The notes: generated from the letters alone by a model not told the origin. A stretch of 56,616 nucleotides of DNA from Chthoniobacterales bacterium (GCA_026418675.1 JAOAAX010000013.1:1-56616), one strand, 5' to 3'; shown: positions 28,001 through 37,098, counted from the stretch's first letter. Made by a program: numbers and translations.

Positions 28001-29326
28001 AAAGGCCTCTCCTTCCATTTCTCTCTCGACCCCAACACTCCCCATTTCGTCTTTGCCGACGCACAACGCCTCCGTCAAATCCTCCTCAACCTCCTCAGCA
28101 ACGCCCACAAATTCACCCAAAAAGGAGGCATTCACTTCCAAGTCTCCGCAAAAACGTCCGATCCTCAAACCGCGCTCATCCTCTTCCAAATCTCCGACTC
28201 AGGCATCGGAATCCCTCCAGACCTCATCCCTTCCCTTTTCGACCGCTTCGTCCAAGCCGATTCCTCCATCTCTCGCAAATTCGGCGGAACGGGACTTGGC
28301 CTCTCCATCTGCCGCGAACTCGTCAACCTCATGAACGGCCAAATCGGCGCAAATTCTACCCCAGGCCAAGGCTCAACTTTCTGGGTCGAAATCCCTCTTC
28401 CCATTTCCCAACCCCCACCTCCCCCGTCACCAACCAATCAACCCTTCCTCCCCCTCCAAGGCTCAGTCCTCATCGTCGAAGACTTCCAACCCAACCAGAT
28501 CATCCTCGAACAAACTCTCCTCGATTTCGGCCTCTCCCCAACTGTCGTCAGCTCCGGAAAAGACGCCCTCGACCAGCTCAGTAATAAAAACTTCGACCTC
28601 ATACTCATGGACGTCCAAATGCCCGGCATGGATGGCATCGAAACTACCCGTCGCATCCGCTCCTCCCAAAACCTCCTCACCTCCCCCTCCGTCCCCATCA
28701 TCGCACTCACCGCTCATGCACTCGAAGAAGACCGCCAGAACTGCCTCCAAGCCGGTATGAACGATTACCTCAGCAAACCCATAGAGCGCAACACCCTCTT
28801 CGCTGCCCTCAAAAAATGGTTGCCAACAAAACCCCAACCTCAACCACCTCTCCCTAGTCCCTCAACCTCGGATTCCTCCTTTCAGCCACCCCCACAAACT
28901 TCCACCACCACACCCACTCCATCCCCTATCACCTCACCCTCATCTGAAAAACTTTTCGACAACTCCCTCATCCTCCGCAGTGTCAACGGCAATTTCACCT
29001 CCTGGCTCCGCTTCGCAAAAAATTCTATCGAAAACCTCAACGAGCAAATCCCAAATCTCTCCAACGCCCTTCAAACCTCCGAATTCCCAACCATCCGTTC
29101 CACCGCCCACAAAATAAAAGGACTAGCAGGCTACCTCCAATCAAAAAATCTCGAAGAACTCGCCAGCAAAATAGAACTCGCCGCAAAAGCCTCCGATGCA
29201 AATACCATTTCCTCCCTCGCTCCCCACTTCCTCCAACTCGCCTCCGCTCTCCGCGACGCTCTCAATTCAGAAATTCAAAAAAATATCCCCCCCGATAATA
29301 AATTATTGATAATAAATAAGTTATGA
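25058..29326 (+). CDS. Soluble hybrid sensor histidine kinase / response regulator with Hpt domain
   Basis: 1422 residues with no membrane segment, so a cytoplasmic sensor. Order: helical N-terminus; PAS-like regions at about 88-190 and 205-325; GAF at about 333-500; PAS-like at 510-630; clear PAS domains at about 634-745 (TENVVIITDEKGKITWVN) and 752-875. Next are HisKA with phospho-accepting H898 (MSHEIRNP), and HATPase with LLNLLSNAHKF, DSGIGIPPDL and GGTGLGLSI. A receiver follows with D1185 (LILMDVQMPGMDG) and a final KPI lysine. After a Ser/Pro/Thr linker, the Hpt has H1351 (STAHKIKGLAGYL). It is thus a complete intramolecular His-Asp-His phosphorelay. The GAF domain contains C383, C388, C399 and C402, a possible metal or redox site. 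Its stop overlaps the AsmA-like ORF by four bases. The output regulator is not encoded nearby. Confidence 0.93.
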   Translation: MEPQEILNQYSQGAPPLTDKIQDILNSISQRLLESSSLPYDDLSHLQKLLNDSAQHLNQLKTYNQKFLHSLQQITHSHIFYHHSFQNSPIPILRTNLEGLILDANPAARSIICRPKVPLKTIDALLQIQLPKHPKQQWKKFFQKLANSNSPTEAQIHLQFPGFPTLFFDLIGVRLSPSDAIIYFLHQNISQSKNQHFSCPLAREIIENAGFGFFIFHLENPHDDRSFRLIYANQTCWKLIKKHPDEIVGKLIDEANPLLRSYGVPPILLKIAHGLQPPQHLEIPYHDDSVGNVVYSVNIFPLSGLRVAVVFSDVTKTKFYQHELEKNQEGLQILVEFALQLLNTNFDSFNLITNSYLAKLASIVKADRAYIFCRDSNGTTISCTHEWCAEGISPQIHNCKNCPIEFLDEMAEIDKLGPFGVEVELLPKDSPFRALLESQDIKNMINYPIRLNNKFVGLVGFDSVSHKRLFSPTDFNLLKIFGQIFFSAKARLQAEREIESLLADHKSLLRFSPTIVCKISPKGYIQSISENCHQHLAAPPSTFLGKHARHFLDRSTFRSCRIFLSSLLHPKDPNQHPLSTLDIQLKSKTNSWFRLVASAVRKPTHPSPDYFILNLRNITTEKKLQEKIKNLSLVSELTENVVIITDEKGKITWVNDAFTRFTGYTLEEVKGKSPSLLQGPATDPQTRQRMRKALLSGQPFVEEVLNYKKNGEPFWVKLSVNPQRNEEGAIIGWVSVQTDITELRNRELLLRQSEERFRTLANDLPAFVTEVLPDSTIIFINNYCAEYFGDKPENFIGKKFIDYIPESSRDNLFKFLLSLKPERPTGVSVHRVLRKGMETWQEWHVRAIFDNNGKLIKFQSIGTDISHRIQYEEKLKEATQRAQEASRAKSAFLANMSHEIRNPMSAILGLADLLLNSPLTQEQRHQATLLRTSAASLLGILNDILDLSKIEAGHVKLEPAPLNLHDFLQQLADEWQFLANQKGLSFHFSLDPNTPHFVFADAQRLRQILLNLLSNAHKFTQKGGIHFQVSAKTSDPQTALILFQISDSGIGIPPDLIPSLFDRFVQADSSISRKFGGTGLGLSICRELVNLMNGQIGANSTPGQGSTFWVEIPLPISQPPPPPSPTNQPFLPLQGSVLIVEDFQPNQIILEQTLLDFGLSPTVVSSGKDALDQLSNKNFDLILMDVQMPGMDGIETTRRIRSSQNLLTSPSVPIIALTAHALEEDRQNCLQAGMNDYLSKPIERNTLFAALKKWLPTKPQPQPPLPSPSTSDSSFQPPPQTSTTTPTPSPITSPSSEKLFDNSLILRSVNGNFTSWLRFAKNSIENLNEQIPNLSNALQTSEFPTIRSTAHKIKGLAGYLQSKNLEELASKIELAAKASDANTISSLAPHFLQLASALRDALNSEIQKNIPPDNKLLIINKL

Positions 29327-31809
29327 ATATTCGCGGCTCGCCAGCCGTCCTTGCCTATTTCCTCCTCGCTTTAATACTTATTTTTTTCGTCAGTTTTTTT
29401 CTATACCTTACAACCTATGGCATCCAAGGTTGTTTCTTGCGGAGAATTTCCCAATCCCTTAGTGGAAAATCCTTCCAAGTTCAAATTGCTCATTTGCGCC
29501 TCCACCCCATTCAAGGAATTGTCGCCGAAGACGTCTCCATTCTTCCCAATCTTCCCTCCTCCCTCTCTCCTAAAAACCTTCCTCCCCCCTCTCAAGCAAT
29601 CCTACAAATCAATCGTCTTTCCCTACAACCCAACTTCCACTCCCTAATCCGAGGGAAGCTCGAACTCAACGCACTCCGCCTCCAAAATGCAAACCTCCAA
29701 CTCCCTCTTCCCAATGGTTCCCTTATCCACCTTCAAAATGCTCACGCTTCCCTCTCATTCAACGAAAAAGCTCTCATCCTACAAAATGCCCAATTCCAAT
29801 TCCTGGGCGTAAATGTCCGTCTCAACGCAACTCTCCTCAACCCAAAAGCCTTTCAACCCTCCCAGCGTGGAACCCTCGCCAGAAACCCCCGTGCCGCCGA
29901 CCTCCTCCAAGACTTCCTCGACCAACTCAAATTCCTCAAATTCCCCAAAAAATCTCCTCCTTCTCTGCACCTCCAGCTCGTCGGCGACCTCGCAAACCTC
30001 CACTCCATCGCCGCTCCCAAAATCCATTTCCAAGCCAATTCTTTATCTTGGAAAAATGTTATCCTCTCCAACGTCTCTTTCTCCGCTTCCCTTTCCAACA
30101 ATTCCCTACTCCTTCATCACCTCCACGCCGAAGACGACTCCCCTCAAATCACTCCAGGCGACGAAGGGGGCCAACTCGATGCTGCCGGCTCCTACTGCCT
30201 AACCTCAAAACGCGCAAATCTCGCCATCTACTCAACCCTCGACCTCTCCCCTTTCCTTCGTTCCTTCTCCCAACAGCAAACCTTCAACGAACTAAAATTC
30301 CAAAAATCCCCTCTCCTCGAACTTGATCTAATCTACGACCCAACTTCCTCCCCTTCCAAGCCTCTCCGCATCCTCGGCTTAGCCCAATTCGAGCATTTCT
30401 CTTTCCGCAACGTCCCCATCCAAAAACTCGATCTCCCCTTCACATGGCACAATAACTTCTTCCTCGCTCGCAACTGCTCCATCCTCTCCCAACCTCTAAC
30501 TGCCAACTTCCACCTCAAATTCCAAAACTCCCTCCTTAATCTCCTCGCCGAGGGCTACCTTAACCCAACTCTTTGCAAACCTTGGCTCGACAAAGGCTTC
30601 AGAAACACCGTCAACCTCATGCAGTTCGAGCAACCAGGCTGGGCAAACGTCCATCTCCTTATCCCCACCAACGCCCCATCGAACCTCTCCGGCAACGGCT
30701 CCATCCGTCTCGGAAAAACCGCTACCCGCGGTGCGTGGATAGATTCCGCTTCCGCTAACTTCTCCGTCTCCAACCAAGCCACAACTTTCCAAAACCTCAC
30801 CGTCTCCATCGCAAACCGGACAGGAACTGGAACCCTCATCTACGACTTCGGCAACAAACAAATCCTCCTCTCCTCCATCCGCTCCAACTTGCCACCAGAC
30901 AAAGTCCTCCTCTGGGCCGACCCCAATATCGTCAAAACCATCCAACCCTACAAATTCCGCTCTCCTCCTACCATCCTCGCCAATGGAACCGTCGGCCTCA
31001 CTTCCTCTTCCGATACCAACCTCTCCCTCTCCATTTCTTCCAACGACGGTCTCGATTACGAGCTCCTCGGGAAAAACCTCCACTTCTCCAACATCACTGC
31101 CTCCGTCTCTATCCAAAAAAATACTCTCCTGGCTAACATCCATTCCGCTTCCCTTTTCAACGGCTCCGTCCAAATCCAAACCATCGCTTCACTCCTCCCA
31201 TCCAACCCCACCTACCAACTCAAACTCAACCTCAATCGCGTTGACTTCGCCCCTCTCTCTAAACTTTACTTCGATTACTCAGAATCCACTGGCAAGCTAA
31301 GTGGCCATTTCTCTTACTCCTCCGATTACTCCAACCCAGAAAACCTCGTCGGCTCTGGCCACCTCCGCATCGAAGACGGAAACGTCTTCGCTATCCCTAT
31401 CTTCGGTCCTCTCTCCCCGCTCATCAGTTCCGTCATACCAGGCGCAGGTTACCAAAACTCCCGCTTGGCCACCGCTTCCTTCTCCGTCGCAAACCAAACT
31501 ATCCATACAAACGACCTCGAAATCGTAGGTCAGGGCTTTAGCCTTTATGGCTCAGGAAATATCTTCTTCGTAAAAAATCAACTCGACCTCACCGTCCGCC
31601 TCAACGTCAAAGGAACACCCGGCTTCCTCCTCTTCCCCATCAGTAAATTCTTCGAATATTACTCCGACGGTTCCCTCCAAAACCCACAATGGCGTCCCAA
31701 AAACATCCCCGCCGAACTCTACGGAAGCGGCCTGCTCGAACCCCTCACTCGCCCAGTCAAAAACCTCCTCCTCCCCAAAAAATTCTCCTCACCCTCCACT
31801 CCACCGTAA
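29323..31809 (+). CDS. AsmA-like inner-membrane-anchored periplasmic protein
   Basis: 828 residues. One membrane helix (about 8-30, YFLLALILIFFVSFFLYL) is followed by the 'LRLHPIQGIVAEDVSI' segment that opens AsmA/DUF748-type proteins. Long beta-rich repeats follow, and then the C-terminal AsmA-like domain (SGHLRIEDGNVFAIPIFGPL at about 685-705, ending near ISKFFEYYSDGSL). Such proteins act in the periplasm in outer-membrane lipid transport and envelope homeostasis. The ATG (29323) overlaps the kinase stop as ATGA, indicating translational coupling. Why a phosphorelay kinase would be coupled to an envelope protein is unexplained. Family call is good, exact function unknown. Confidence 0.75.
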   Translation: MNIRGSPAVLAYFLLALILIFFVSFFLYLTTYGIQGCFLRRISQSLSGKSFQVQIAHLRLHPIQGIVAEDVSILPNLPSSLSPKNLPPPSQAILQINRLSLQPNFHSLIRGKLELNALRLQNANLQLPLPNGSLIHLQNAHASLSFNEKALILQNAQFQFLGVNVRLNATLLNPKAFQPSQRGTLARNPRAADLLQDFLDQLKFLKFPKKSPPSLHLQLVGDLANLHSIAAPKIHFQANSLSWKNVILSNVSFSASLSNNSLLLHHLHAEDDSPQITPGDEGGQLDAAGSYCLTSKRANLAIYSTLDLSPFLRSFSQQQTFNELKFQKSPLLELDLIYDPTSSPSKPLRILGLAQFEHFSFRNVPIQKLDLPFTWHNNFFLARNCSILSQPLTANFHLKFQNSLLNLLAEGYLNPTLCKPWLDKGFRNTVNLMQFEQPGWANVHLLIPTNAPSNLSGNGSIRLGKTATRGAWIDSASANFSVSNQATTFQNLTVSIANRTGTGTLIYDFGNKQILLSSIRSNLPPDKVLLWADPNIVKTIQPYKFRSPPTILANGTVGLTSSSDTNLSLSISSNDGLDYELLGKNLHFSNITASVSIQKNTLLANIHSASLFNGSVQIQTIASLLPSNPTYQLKLNLNRVDFAPLSKLYFDYSESTGKLSGHFSYSSDYSNPENLVGSGHLRIEDGNVFAIPIFGPLSPLISSVIPGAGYQNSRLATASFSVANQTIHTNDLEIVGQGFSLYGSGNIFFVKNQLDLTVRLNVKGTPGFLLFPISKFFEYYSDGSLQNPQWRPKNIPAELYGSGLLEPLTRPVKNLLLPKKFSSPSTPP

Positions 31810-32293
31810 AAGCACTCCTCCCCAAAAATCAGCCCTCTTTTCAACTACCCCCTCTCCTCAAACGCCGAAACTCCCACCGGTAACGCTGAACCAAACACCC
31901 ATACACCTCCTGCAACACTCCTCTGTTTCCATCTCCGCCTCTCCAACCCCTCTTATCCCCATCAACTCCTCTATCGCTCGAACCTTCCCTATCCACCGCC
32001 CCTTGCTCGACCCAACCTGCACACCACGCTGCAACCCTTCTTCCAACCTCTGCTAAAGTCCCCCCTCCACACCTTCCCAAAATAACTGCTCCGCTGGTGC
32101 TCATCGCTACTTCTTGTATCCCCTCATCTCGAAACGCTTTACTTTAAAACGTCCTATTCTCAACCTGCAGCTCCCCTCAATCTACGCCCCTCTCACCCCA
32201 ACGGGAAAATAGTTCTCGAAAAACGACCGCGCCGTGCCAACCTCCCCAAACACAACCTCAAAAACTTATCACGCAGCTTCCGCATCTCCTCTC
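31810..32293. other. 484-bp region without a convincing gene
   Basis: Lies between converging genes (AsmA-like on plus, GNAT-like on minus). Several short minus-strand frames exist, for example 87 codons at 31841-32104 and a 30-codon frame reading MRKLRDKFLRLCLGRLARRG just beyond the GNAT stop. None resembles a known family, and they overlap each other in different frames. It may be decayed sequence. I saw no hairpin terminator. Confidence 0.4.
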
Positions 32294-33463
32294 TTATCTT
32301 CTCTCCTCCTCCGCAAAATTCCTTCCCTTTCCCATGCCCCTCCTATCCCTTTTCCCTTTCCACCATCGCTGAACAAAACCCGAAAACCTCAGAAAAAACT
32401 CAAAACCCACCGACCAAATCCCAGCACGCATCACCACCAAATCATACAAATTCTCTTCCCGCGTCGCAAAGGCTCGCTTATACCCCTGATCATTCTGTAA
32501 AAAATCATAAAACAAAAGCCCCTCCTCAAAACACCACCGAAGGTTTGAAAACATCAACAAAGTCCCCGGCGAATAGTCCCAAAAATCTTGTAAAAACCCC
32601 GTCGTATGCATCGAGTAAAAACTATTATGCAAAAAACCAACCTCAAACGAAACCAACTCATCCCTTATCCACATCCCGCTCAACCGGCTTACCCCTTCCT
32701 CAACCCCATCCACCAACGCTAACCGATAAAACTCCCGATTCTCCGCATCCCGAAAAGGCCCCTTTTTCGCCTCCGTTTGCCACGTCTTCTTTCCAACCTC
32801 AATAATTCGATCCACAACTCTCAACAGCTCCCTTCTCGAAACCGTATTCCTCCAAGCTTCTACCCTTCCCCCTTCCCTCTTCATCTTCCTCCCTCTCCTC
32901 TCAACCAAACTCCGCATCTCCCCTGGAATTATCTCCCTCCGATACCGCTCAAAATCCCCAACCCCAACGAGGTCAACCATTAGCCGGACGGCCCTCCGCC
33001 TTAAACAAAACCGCATCCCACTCACCTCCCCTTCCCCTAACAATTTCACAAAATCCTCACTCAACAACGGTAACCAAACGAACTGCCACCCTCGCAGCAA
33101 TTCCTTCAACCCACACACAACCCATTCCTTCTCCTCCCCATCCATCACAGGGTCAAATAAATCATTCACATCAGCACCAGCAGGCCACAATGCCCTACCC
33201 ATCATCGGAAACTGCACCTCAAAAAATGGCCAAACCATTTTCCATACCCCATCCTCCCTCACCACTACCACCACCGGCCGAAACCTCCGCCCAAGCGTCC
33301 GATACCACGCCCCAATCCACCCAACCGACTGAAACCCATTCTGAAACTTCGCCCGTCCGTAAAAACCCCGATATTCCCTCAACAAATTTTCTAACCCCTC
33401 CCGCCCAACAAAAACCTCCGCCTCAATCCCACTCCCTTTTCCGCTGCCTCCTTCATCCCCCAT
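32294..33463 (-). CDS. GNAT-fold acetyltransferase-like protein (BioF2/CelD-like)
   Basis: 389 residues resembling the Acetyltransf_6 (BioF2-like) group often found in polysaccharide and lipid gene sets. FYGRAKFQNGFQSVGWIGAWYRTLG, in two parts, resembles the group's 'ATPFQSPEWLxAWxxxxG' opening. The central region has the Arg/Lys-rich helix SLVERRGRKMKREGG (about 205-219). FYRLAL is followed by SFEVGFLHNSFYSMHTTGF and YSPGTLLMFSNLRWCFEEGL, the acyl-CoA-binding half, and YDFLQNDQGYKRAFA closes the domain. The acceptor is unknown. ATG at 33463 overlaps the end of the hydrolase gene by 11 bases, so the two genes are coupled. The C-terminus is basic. Confidence 0.7.
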   Translation of the reverse strand: MGDEGGSGKGSGIEAEVFVGREGLENLLREYRGFYGRAKFQNGFQSVGWIGAWYRTLGRRFRPVVVVVREDGVWKMVWPFFEVQFPMMGRALWPAGADVNDLFDPVMDGEEKEWVVCGLKELLRGWQFVWLPLLSEDFVKLLGEGEVSGMRFCLRRRAVRLMVDLVGVGDFERYRREIIPGEMRSLVERRGRKMKREGGRVEAWRNTVSRRELLRVVDRIIEVGKKTWQTEAKKGPFRDAENREFYRLALVDGVEEGVSRLSGMWIRDELVSFEVGFLHNSFYSMHTTGFLQDFWDYSPGTLLMFSNLRWCFEEGLLFYDFLQNDQGYKRAFATREENLYDLVVMRAGIWSVGFEFFLRFSGFVQRWWKGKRDRRGMGKGRNFAEEERR

Positions 33464-34487
33464 CGCCTTCCAAAACCTCTAACTTCGGCCCTCCCTCACC
33501 CCTCTTAATCTCCCCTTGCAAAACCTCCAAAAACAACCGCGGATGCCGCAACGGCGCAAGCAAACCATCCGCAGCGACAAGCCGCAAACGCGCTCCTTCT
33601 ATCTCCCGTGCCAGGGTCTCCCCCTCTCCTACCGGATAATTCGTCCCTTCCTGTGGCCAAAGAATGCTCACCGGACACCGTATGTCCCGTAACCTCGGCG
33701 CTAAATCCTCCCCAAATGTCCCTTGAAAATACCCCCACATCGCTACCTCCGCATGATACAACCCAGCACAATTTGTCAATACAGCCAACGCCTCCTCATC
33801 CTCCGACCCCCGCTCCCCGTAACCAACCCGCGCAAGCCACGCCCGCAGAAATTGTGCGCTCGACAAATAACTCCCCCACGCCAACGAGCGCAACCACGGG
33901 AGCCGCTCTATCCCCAAAACACGACGCGCCGCCCGCCCTCGCAAAGCCTGCCTCACCCCCAAAGGCAACCATAGGATCAACTTCGAAAACAACTCCGGAT
34001 GTTGCGCCGCAACCAACAACAACATCTTCCCACTCACCCCAGATCCCACCACCACTGGCGCCCTCCCTCCAACGACTAAATGCAGAAACTCCACAAACGC
34101 CTCCCCAAGCTCCCGCATATCCAATGCCTCCCCAGGCCGCTCCGATTCCCCAAAACCAATCAAGTCAGGCACAATCACCTCGTGCGTAACGGCAAAATGC
34201 GGATACACCCGCGACCATTCAAAACTCGACGCTCCAGGATAAACCCCATGCACAAAAATCAAACCCTCCCCTCCACCACTCGTATGATATACCATTTGCC
34301 CACGCGACGTCGCCACCACTCGCGTCGCAAAAATCGCCGGACTCAACGACTCAGGCAACACTGCCGCTCCACGCCGCCGAAACCCATACCGCAGCGCAAG
34401 CAAAATCGCTCCAAGCAAGCCTATCCCAAGCCCAACGCCAAACGCCTGTTGCTGACGCCCTATCTTCAATAGCTTCCAAAGGCTCAT
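33453..34487 (-). CDS. Alpha/beta-hydrolase fold protein, catalytic residues partly missing
   Basis: 344 residues. An N-terminal membrane helix (about 17-32, GVGLGIGLLGAILLAL) anchors an alpha/beta-hydrolase domain. LIFVHGVYPGASSFEW (77-92) carries the oxyanion region, and VIVPDLIGFGESERP (105-119) is typical. The nucleophile elbow reads GSGVSGK with S152, where the last glycine of GxSxG is Lys. The usual acid after strand 6 (WGxxD) is replaced by ILWPQEGTNYP, and the usual catalytic GH is replaced by AADGLLAPLRHP. It may therefore be an inactive or altered enzyme. ATG at 34487, about 90 bp after purM. Fold confident, activity doubtful. Confidence 0.75.
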   Translation of the reverse strand: MSLWKLLKIGRQQQAFGVGLGIGLLGAILLALRYGFRRRGAAVLPESLSPAIFATRVVATSRGQMVYHTSGGGEGLIFVHGVYPGASSFEWSRVYPHFAVTHEVIVPDLIGFGESERPGEALDMRELGEAFVEFLHLVVGGRAPVVVGSGVSGKMLLLVAAQHPELFSKLILWLPLGVRQALRGRAARRVLGIERLPWLRSLAWGSYLSSAQFLRAWLARVGYGERGSEDEEALAVLTNCAGLYHAEVAMWGYFQGTFGEDLAPRLRDIRCPVSILWPQEGTNYPVGEGETLAREIEGARLRLVAADGLLAPLRHPRLFLEVLQGEIKRGEGGPKLEVLEGDGG

Positions 34488-34577
34488 ATCAGAATTCTAT
34501 ACTCCATCCTCCTTCAAAAACTAGTTCTCTTCACCAAAATTCCTAAACTCCAGACTCCATTATCCAAATTTCGCAAC

Positions 34578-35636
34578 TCACAACCTCTCGGGCAATATCA
34601 GCTCAACTCCTCGCTCCCCCTCCACAACTCGCCCCACCCTTACCCCTCCAACCATCCCCTCCACCTCCTCCACTTCCCTCTCCCCAACCACCAACACCAT
34701 CCCTATTCCCATATTGAACACCCGATACATCTCCGCCACCTCCACCCCTCCCTTCTCACACAAAAACTGAAACACCTTCGGCACTTTCCATACACGCGCA
34801 TCCACAATCGCTCGCAACCCCTCCGGCAATATCCGGACAATATTATCCTCAAATCCCCCTCCCGTTATATGAGCCGCTGCATGCAAACCTCTCCCCGCAA
34901 CCCGCCGCAATTGCGGCTCATAATTCAAGTGCACACGCAAGAGCTCCTCCCCAATCGTCCGCTCCCACCCCTCTGGCCGATCCCCTATCCCATAACCCAT
35001 CTTCTCAAAAAGGATTTTCCTCGCCAACGAATACCCATTCGTATGCAAACCATTCGATGGCAAACCCACCAAAACATCCCCAGCCCGCACTTGTTGCCCA
35101 TCCATCACCTTCCGGCGCTCCACAACTCCAACAATAAAACCAGCTAAATCATACTCCCCACGCTGATACATCCCTGGCATCTGCGCCGTCTCTCCACCAA
35201 GCAAAGCACACCCGCCCAACTCGCACCCACGAACCAATCCCTCCATCACTTGCCGAAATACCTCAGCATCCAACTCCCCAAATGCCACATAGTCCAAAAA
35301 AAACAACGGCCGCGCTCCCGTCACTGCCAAATCATTTATGCAGTGATTAACCAAATCCTCTCCAACCGTATCGTGCTTCCCCGCCATCACCGCTACTTTC
35401 AACTTTGTCCCAACTCCATCCGCGCTCGCAACTAATACAGGTTCCTCCATCCCTCCAAAATCAGCACGAAAAAAACCCCCAAAACCTCCTATCTTCCCCA
35501 AAACCTGCGGCCCATACGTTCGCCCAACAAGCTCCTGCAACCCGCTCTTCACCTCATTCCCAAGCAGTATATTCACACCAGCCGCAGCATACAGACCACC
35601 TCCCCCCTCTTCACTTCCTCTCGTCTCTTCAGTCAT
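34578..35636 (-). CDS. purM: Phosphoribosylformylglycinamidine cyclo-ligase
   Basis: 352 residues, normal for PurM. Motifs: YAAAGVNILLGNEVK near the N-terminus, LVASADGVGTKLKVA (about 68-82), DLVNHCINDLAVTGARPLFFLDYVA in parts around 94-118, LLGGETAQMPGMY (about 144-156), VGLPSNGLHTNGYSLAR (about 189-205) and HITGGGFEDNIVRILP (about 254-269). The enzyme makes 5-aminoimidazole ribonucleotide from FGAM with ATP, the fifth step of de novo purine synthesis in the cytoplasm. It starts with ATG at 35636, 16 bp after purF, so the two genes form an operon. Confidence 0.96.
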   Translation of the reverse strand: MTEETRGSEEGGGGLYAAAGVNILLGNEVKSGLQELVGRTYGPQVLGKIGGFGGFFRADFGGMEEPVLVASADGVGTKLKVAVMAGKHDTVGEDLVNHCINDLAVTGARPLFFLDYVAFGELDAEVFRQVMEGLVRGCELGGCALLGGETAQMPGMYQRGEYDLAGFIVGVVERRKVMDGQQVRAGDVLVGLPSNGLHTNGYSLARKILFEKMGYGIGDRPEGWERTIGEELLRVHLNYEPQLRRVAGRGLHAAAHITGGGFEDNIVRILPEGLRAIVDARVWKVPKVFQFLCEKGGVEVAEMYRVFNMGIGMVLVVGEREVEEVEGMVGGVRVGRVVEGERGVELILPERL

Positions 35637-35652
35637 CTCTGAACACTCCCCT

Positions 35653-37098
35653 TCATTCCAACTTCAACTGTTGCTGGCACGATTTCCCACCCAGCAAACC
35701 ATCCCGCTTCCTCTGCCGCTCCATAATGTGCTTATCAAAACCAGCATCGTATCGAACCGGATATTCCCCATTAAAGCAAGCTAGACAGAAATCCTCCCTC
35801 CCTCCCCCGGTCGCCCTCACCATCCGCTCTATATCCAAATACCCAATACTATCCGCCTCCAGAAACCGACAGATCTCCTCCTCACTCATCTTATTCGCAA
35901 GCAACTTCTCAGGGTCCGGAAAATCTATCCCATAGTAACACGAAAACCGATGAGGCGGACAACTGATCCGCACATGCACCTCCTTCGCCCCAGCCTTCCG
36001 CAAATTCACCACCCGCGCCCGCGCCGTCGTCCCACGCACAATTGAATCGTCCACCACAACCACTCGCCGCCCCTTCACCACCTCCTCGATCAAATTCAAC
36101 TTCACACGCACATCCAAATCCCGCATCCGCTGCGTCGGCTGCAGGAACGTCCGCCCGATATAATGGTTCCTCACAAAAGCCATATCAAACTCCATCTTCA
36201 ACTCATCCGCATACCCCAAAGCCGCATATATCCCAGAATCCGGAACCGGTATCACCACATCCGCATCCGCAGGATGCTGCCGCGCTAACTCCCGTCCCAT
36301 CTCCACGCGCGCTTGCTTGACGCAAATCCCCCCTAGCCGACTATCCGGCCGCGCAAAATACACATGTTCGAATATACAAAAAGCCTTCTGTCGTCGCTCA
36401 AACGGAAATTCCGACCGTATCCCCTCCTTGTCAATAATCACTACCTCCCCAGCCTCCACCTCCCGCACAAACTCCGCTCCAATCAAGTCAAACGCACACG
36501 TCTCCGATGCCAAAACCCACGCCCCTTCCAATCGCCCAAGCACCAACGGCCGAAACCCATATGGATCCCTCACCCCTAATATCTCCTCATCCCCCATAAT
36601 CACCAGCGAAAACGCTCCATCCAACCTCCGCAAACAATGCAGCGGATTCTGCCGCCTCGGCACTCGCGCCAACAAATGCAGCACTATCTCACTATCCGCC
36701 GTCGTCTGAAAAATCGAACCCTCCTCCTCTAACTCACAACGCAACGCCGCAGCATTCACCAAATTCCCATTGTGTGCCACTGCTATCTGCCCACGCCCTG
36801 TCTCCACACAGAACGGCTGAGCATTCCGGATCGTGCTCGAGCCTGTCGTCGAATACCTCACATGCCCAATCGCTTGCCACCCGCGTAGCCACTCCAGCTC
36901 CTGCGCACCAAATACCTGCGACACTAAACCCATCCCTCGATGCACACGAAACGCCCCTCCCCCTCCATCACTCGTCACTATCCCGGCACTCTCCTGCCCA
37001 CGATGCTGTAGCGCAAAAAGCCCATAATACGTCAGCATCGCAGCTTCCGGATGCCCATAGATTGCAAACACCCCACACTCATGCCGGGGCTTCAACAT
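35653..37098 (-). CDS. purF: Amidophosphoribosyltransferase
   Basis: 481 residues from ATG 37098, which has an AGACAGG ribosome-binding sequence just before it. The frame is open to a TTG at 37119, which would add seven residues. The glutaminase domain begins MLKPRHECGVFAIYGHPEA. The catalytic Cys of type-II glutaminases is C8 here, exposed after removal of a short propeptide. RYSTTGSS, IAVAHNGNLVN and the PRPP-binding motif VVVVDDSIVRGTT (about 343-355) are present, and CPPHRFSCYYGIDFP contains Cys residues used for an Fe-S cluster in some relatives. It makes phosphoribosylamine, the first committed step of purine synthesis. purM follows after 16 bp. Confidence 0.96.
   Translation of the reverse strand: MLKPRHECGVFAIYGHPEAAMLTYYGLFALQHRGQESAGIVTSDGGGGAFRVHRGMGLVSQVFGAQELEWLRGWQAIGHVRYSTTGSSTIRNAQPFCVETGRGQIAVAHNGNLVNAAALRCELEEEGSIFQTTADSEIVLHLLARVPRRQNPLHCLRRLDGAFSLVIMGDEEILGVRDPYGFRPLVLGRLEGAWVLASETCAFDLIGAEFVREVEAGEVVIIDKEGIRSEFPFERRQKAFCIFEHVYFARPDSRLGGICVKQARVEMGRELARQHPADADVVIPVPDSGIYAALGYADELKMEFDMAFVRNHYIGRTFLQPTQRMRDLDVRVKLNLIEEVVKGRRVVVVDDSIVRGTTARARVVNLRKAGAKEVHVRISCPPHRFSCYYGIDFPDPEKLLANKMSEEEICRFLEADSIGYLDIERMVRATGGGREDFCLACFNGEYPVRYDAGFDKHIMERQRKRDGLLGGKSCQQQLKLE

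Noticed and set aside
31841-32104. 87-codon minus-strand frame after the GNAT gene
   Set aside because: Gly/Arg-rich, overlaps another frame of similar length, and shows no family likeness or ribosome binding site.
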